Shown here piece by piece: positions 22,737 to 24,393 of a DNA stretch of 24,393 nt. A model generated the notes under the pieces. That model was not told where the DNA came from. It saw nothing but the letters and a program-made list of their open reading frames with translations, and made no database searches. Every line of letters starts with the position of its first letter. Position 1 is the first letter of the stretch. The DNA lies in the NCBI RefSeq assembly GCF_009725235.1, contig NZ_WJFC01000200.1:1-24393 (forward strand), read 5' to 3'. The translations under genes were made by a program, and so were the position numbers. Source of the DNA: Scytonema sp. UIC 10036 (GTDB lineage: Bacteria; Cyanobacteriota; Cyanobacteriia; Cyanobacteriales; Nostocaceae).

Positions 22737-23372
22737 ATGACCCAAGCACAAGCACAAACCGAACCAAAGTTATATACTTTTGATGAATTTATCGAATGGT
22801 ATCCAGAAAACTCAGAATTCCGGTACGAATTGCATGATGGAGTCATTGTCGAGATGCCAAAACCTAAAGGGAAGCATTCAAATTTGACGGGTTCTCTTGC
22901 TGAAAGATTACTTATAGCTATTCGAGAGATGGGTAAAGGGGATATTTGGACAATACCCAGAGAATCGATTGTAAAACCGTACCGAGACAAGTCTGGGTAC
23001 GAACCGGACATCATTGTTTTAAATAAAGAAACTATCGCTACTGAGACGCGCTGGGAAAGTGAATCAATTATCCAAAATGCAACTTCGGTCAACTTAATAG
23101 TAGAAGTTGTTAGTACCAATTGGCAGGACGACTATTACGATAAACTCCGTGATTATGAAGGTATGGGTATTCCTGAATACTGGATTGTAGATTATGCTGC
23201 TTTGGGAGGGCGTAATTTTATTGGTTATCCCAAACAACCTACTATTTTTGTACACGAGCTGGTTGATGGGGAATATGTAAAAACAACGTTTAGAGGGAAT
23301 GATGCGATTGTCTCTCCTACCTTCCCACAATTTAATCTCACCGCGCAACAGATTTTTAATTTGGCTAATTAA
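22737..23372 (+). CDS. Uma2-family (DUF820) restriction-endonuclease-like protein
   Basis: The 211-residue protein belongs to the PD-(D/E)XK Uma2 family that is greatly expanded in cyanobacteria. Motifs are LYTFDEFIEWYPEN near 12, RYELHDGVIVEMP near 29-41, YEPDIIVLN with Asp91, IVEVVSTN with Glu123, YYDKLRDYEGMGIPEYWIVD near 133-152 with the conserved Lys136, and the C-terminal FPQFNLTAQQIF. The nuclease residues are intact. Biological targets are unknown for most members. GGAGG 8 bases before the ATG at 22737 fixes the start; the longer frame to 22695 is rejected. No partner gene is adjacent. Confidence 0.9.
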   Translation: MTQAQAQTEPKLYTFDEFIEWYPENSEFRYELHDGVIVEMPKPKGKHSNLTGSLAERLLIAIREMGKGDIWTIPRESIVKPYRDKSGYEPDIIVLNKETIATETRWESESIIQNATSVNLIVEVVSTNWQDDYYDKLRDYEGMGIPEYWIVDYAALGGRNFIGYPKQPTIFVHELVDGEYVKTTFRGNDAIVSPTFPQFNLTAQQIFNLAN

Positions 23373-23415
23373 AGCGCGGTCCTTCTATATATATAACAAT
23401 ATTTGTATCCAGTAA

Positions 23416-24128
23416 ATATGCCACTCTATTTATCTTACAGGTGCTAACACTGCTATCGGTAGTAACTTAGAACCAGGTAGTGTGGGTAAAGGTGGTAATA
23501 TCGATATCAACGCATCATCCTTACTAATTTCTGATGGCGCTGAACTGCAAACCATCATTCGTCAAGCTTTTCAAACCCAGCCAGCAGGACAAGGCGATGC
23601 TGGCAATGTAAATATTAAAGTTACTGGTGCTGTTGATATCGCTGGAAGGAGAGGCATATCTTCCGGTGGATTTTCAGTAATGTGAATCCGGGAGCAATAG
23701 GCAATGGGGGTAACATTACCATTGATTCCGCTTCCTTCTCATTACGAGATGATGCTTCACTTTCTACCTCAACTTTTGGACAGGGAAGCGCAGGGAACGT
23801 GACAGTGACTGCAAAAAATGCTATTTCCCTTGCAGGTGGTGACATCCTCAGCACGGTGGAAGCAGGAGGTGTTGGAAAGGGTGGCAATATCAACATCAAT
23901 GCTACATCCCTGTTATTCACTGATGGAGCTCAATTGATAACTGGTACTCGTGATGCATTTGATACTCAATCAGCAGGGCGGGGTGATGCAGGTAATGTCA
24001 ATGTGAAAGTGACAGGTACTGTTGATATTGTTGGTACGAGAGGCATATTTCCCAGTGGGATTCGCAGCGAAGCAGAAATAGGAACAGTCGGCAATGGGGG
24101 TAACATTGTTATCAATTCTGGTTCCTTA
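23416..24128 (+). pseudogene. Fragment of a haemagglutinin-type (two-partner secretion) exoprotein
   Basis: About 235 codons of repetitive beta-helix sequence are present with neither a start region nor an end. Units of the form GNGGNI.I.A.SL...DGAQL recur (GSVGKGGNIDINASSLLISD; AGGVGKGGNININATSLLFT), as do GDAGNVN(I/V)KVTG(A/T)VDI and RGI. Such repeats are typical of cyanobacterial filamentous-haemagglutinin/FhaB-like or 'S-layer family' secreted proteins. The first part reads to a stop at 23683-23685; the second resumes in another frame (FSNVNPGAIGNGGNITID). This fits a one-base loss near 23669. Similarity ends at about 24128, where repeat DNA begins. There is no signal peptide or TPS domain, so it is a remnant. 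Confidence 0.8.
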
Positions 24129-24393
24129 TGCAACATTCTCATTCCCCTTGGAAAGAGGGGAGATCGGAATCTCCGGTTTCCTCCCCTTTTACACGTGGAG
24201 GGCTAGGGTGGATTGAAAAGGGGCTATGCATAAGTCCTATCTTCAAGATAACTACAGTTCTAAGAGGATGTTTGAAAAGTGATTAGCTGTCATTTTAATC
24301 ACATGATTACCCCCCTTAGTCCACGCCACTTGCTACAAGTCGGGAAACCCGCGATGGCGCAGTGGCTCCCCCTTATAAAGGGGGGAAATAAGA
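24129..24393. repeat. Repeat-rich end region, right copy of the terminal inverted pair
   Basis: After the exoprotein fragment comes non-coding DNA with short G/C-run hairpins (near 24143-24190). From 24261 to 24322 it is the inverted copy of 18-79. From 24323 to 24367 a 45-bp segment absent from the left copy interrupts the repeat, which then resumes as CCCCCTTATAAAGGGGGG. No transposase is visible. Confidence 0.72.

Noticed and set aside
22737..23372. Helicase plus Uma2 nuclease as a defence pair
   Set aside because: The helicase has the full housekeeping PcrA layout with the Tudor-like end, and a repeat-containing 126-base gap separates the genes.

Overview
The window looks like chromosomal DNA of a filamentous, probably heterocystous (Nostocales-type) cyanobacterium. 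The evidence is the many GCGATCGC/GCGATCG (HIP1-type) sites, arrays of heptamers such as TTAGTGG of the STRR kind known from these organisms, and typical cyanobacterial genes: a Tab2/DUF1092 protein, a divergent RNB protein next to ubiX, a membrane pentapeptide-repeat protein, an HTH/NB-ARC protein and a Uma2 nuclease. No rRNA, tRNA, CRISPR array or complete insertion sequence was seen.

Layout. 1-4000: ilvH, mobA, a DUF255 thioredoxin-domain protein and a 51-aa small membrane-type protein, all on the minus strand. 4031-4852: a 130-bp heptamer array, then clpP (+). 4904-5919: a strong hairpin and a convergent cyanobacterial protein (-). 5920-6740: a long gene-poor stretch, possibly with a decayed rpsR remnant. 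6741-10642: an RNB-family protein lacking the usual catalytic Asp cluster, ubiX, and a LapA-like membrane protein whose 5' part is frameshifted (+). 10671-10865: a 64-aa conserved small protein (-). 11315-15569: an HTH/NB-ARC STAND ATPase without a sensor domain, aroK, argB and map (+). 15715-17073: the pentapeptide membrane protein (-). 17421-19003: a TPR lipoprotein and a Tab2-like protein (+), then a clear terminator. 19163-19644: a decayed Rpn-type nuclease gene. 19811-23372: a two-helix membrane protein, the UvrD/PcrA helicase and a Uma2 nuclease (+). 23416-24128: a broken piece of a haemagglutinin-type exoprotein. The end is repeat DNA.

Most genes are housekeeping and are not one pathway: amino-acid synthesis (ilvH, aroK, argB), protein maturation and turnover (map, clpP), cofactors (mobA, ubiX) and DNA repair (pcrA). 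No new multi-gene system is convincing. The most unusual signals are the heptamer arrays. They follow stop codons as the G/T-rich strand, flip to the complementary strand mid-intergene, and in four genes encode the last residues and the stop. The two window ends also carry inverted copies of the same 62-bp repeat, one with a nested palindromic insertion, so the window may be a contig broken at repeats.
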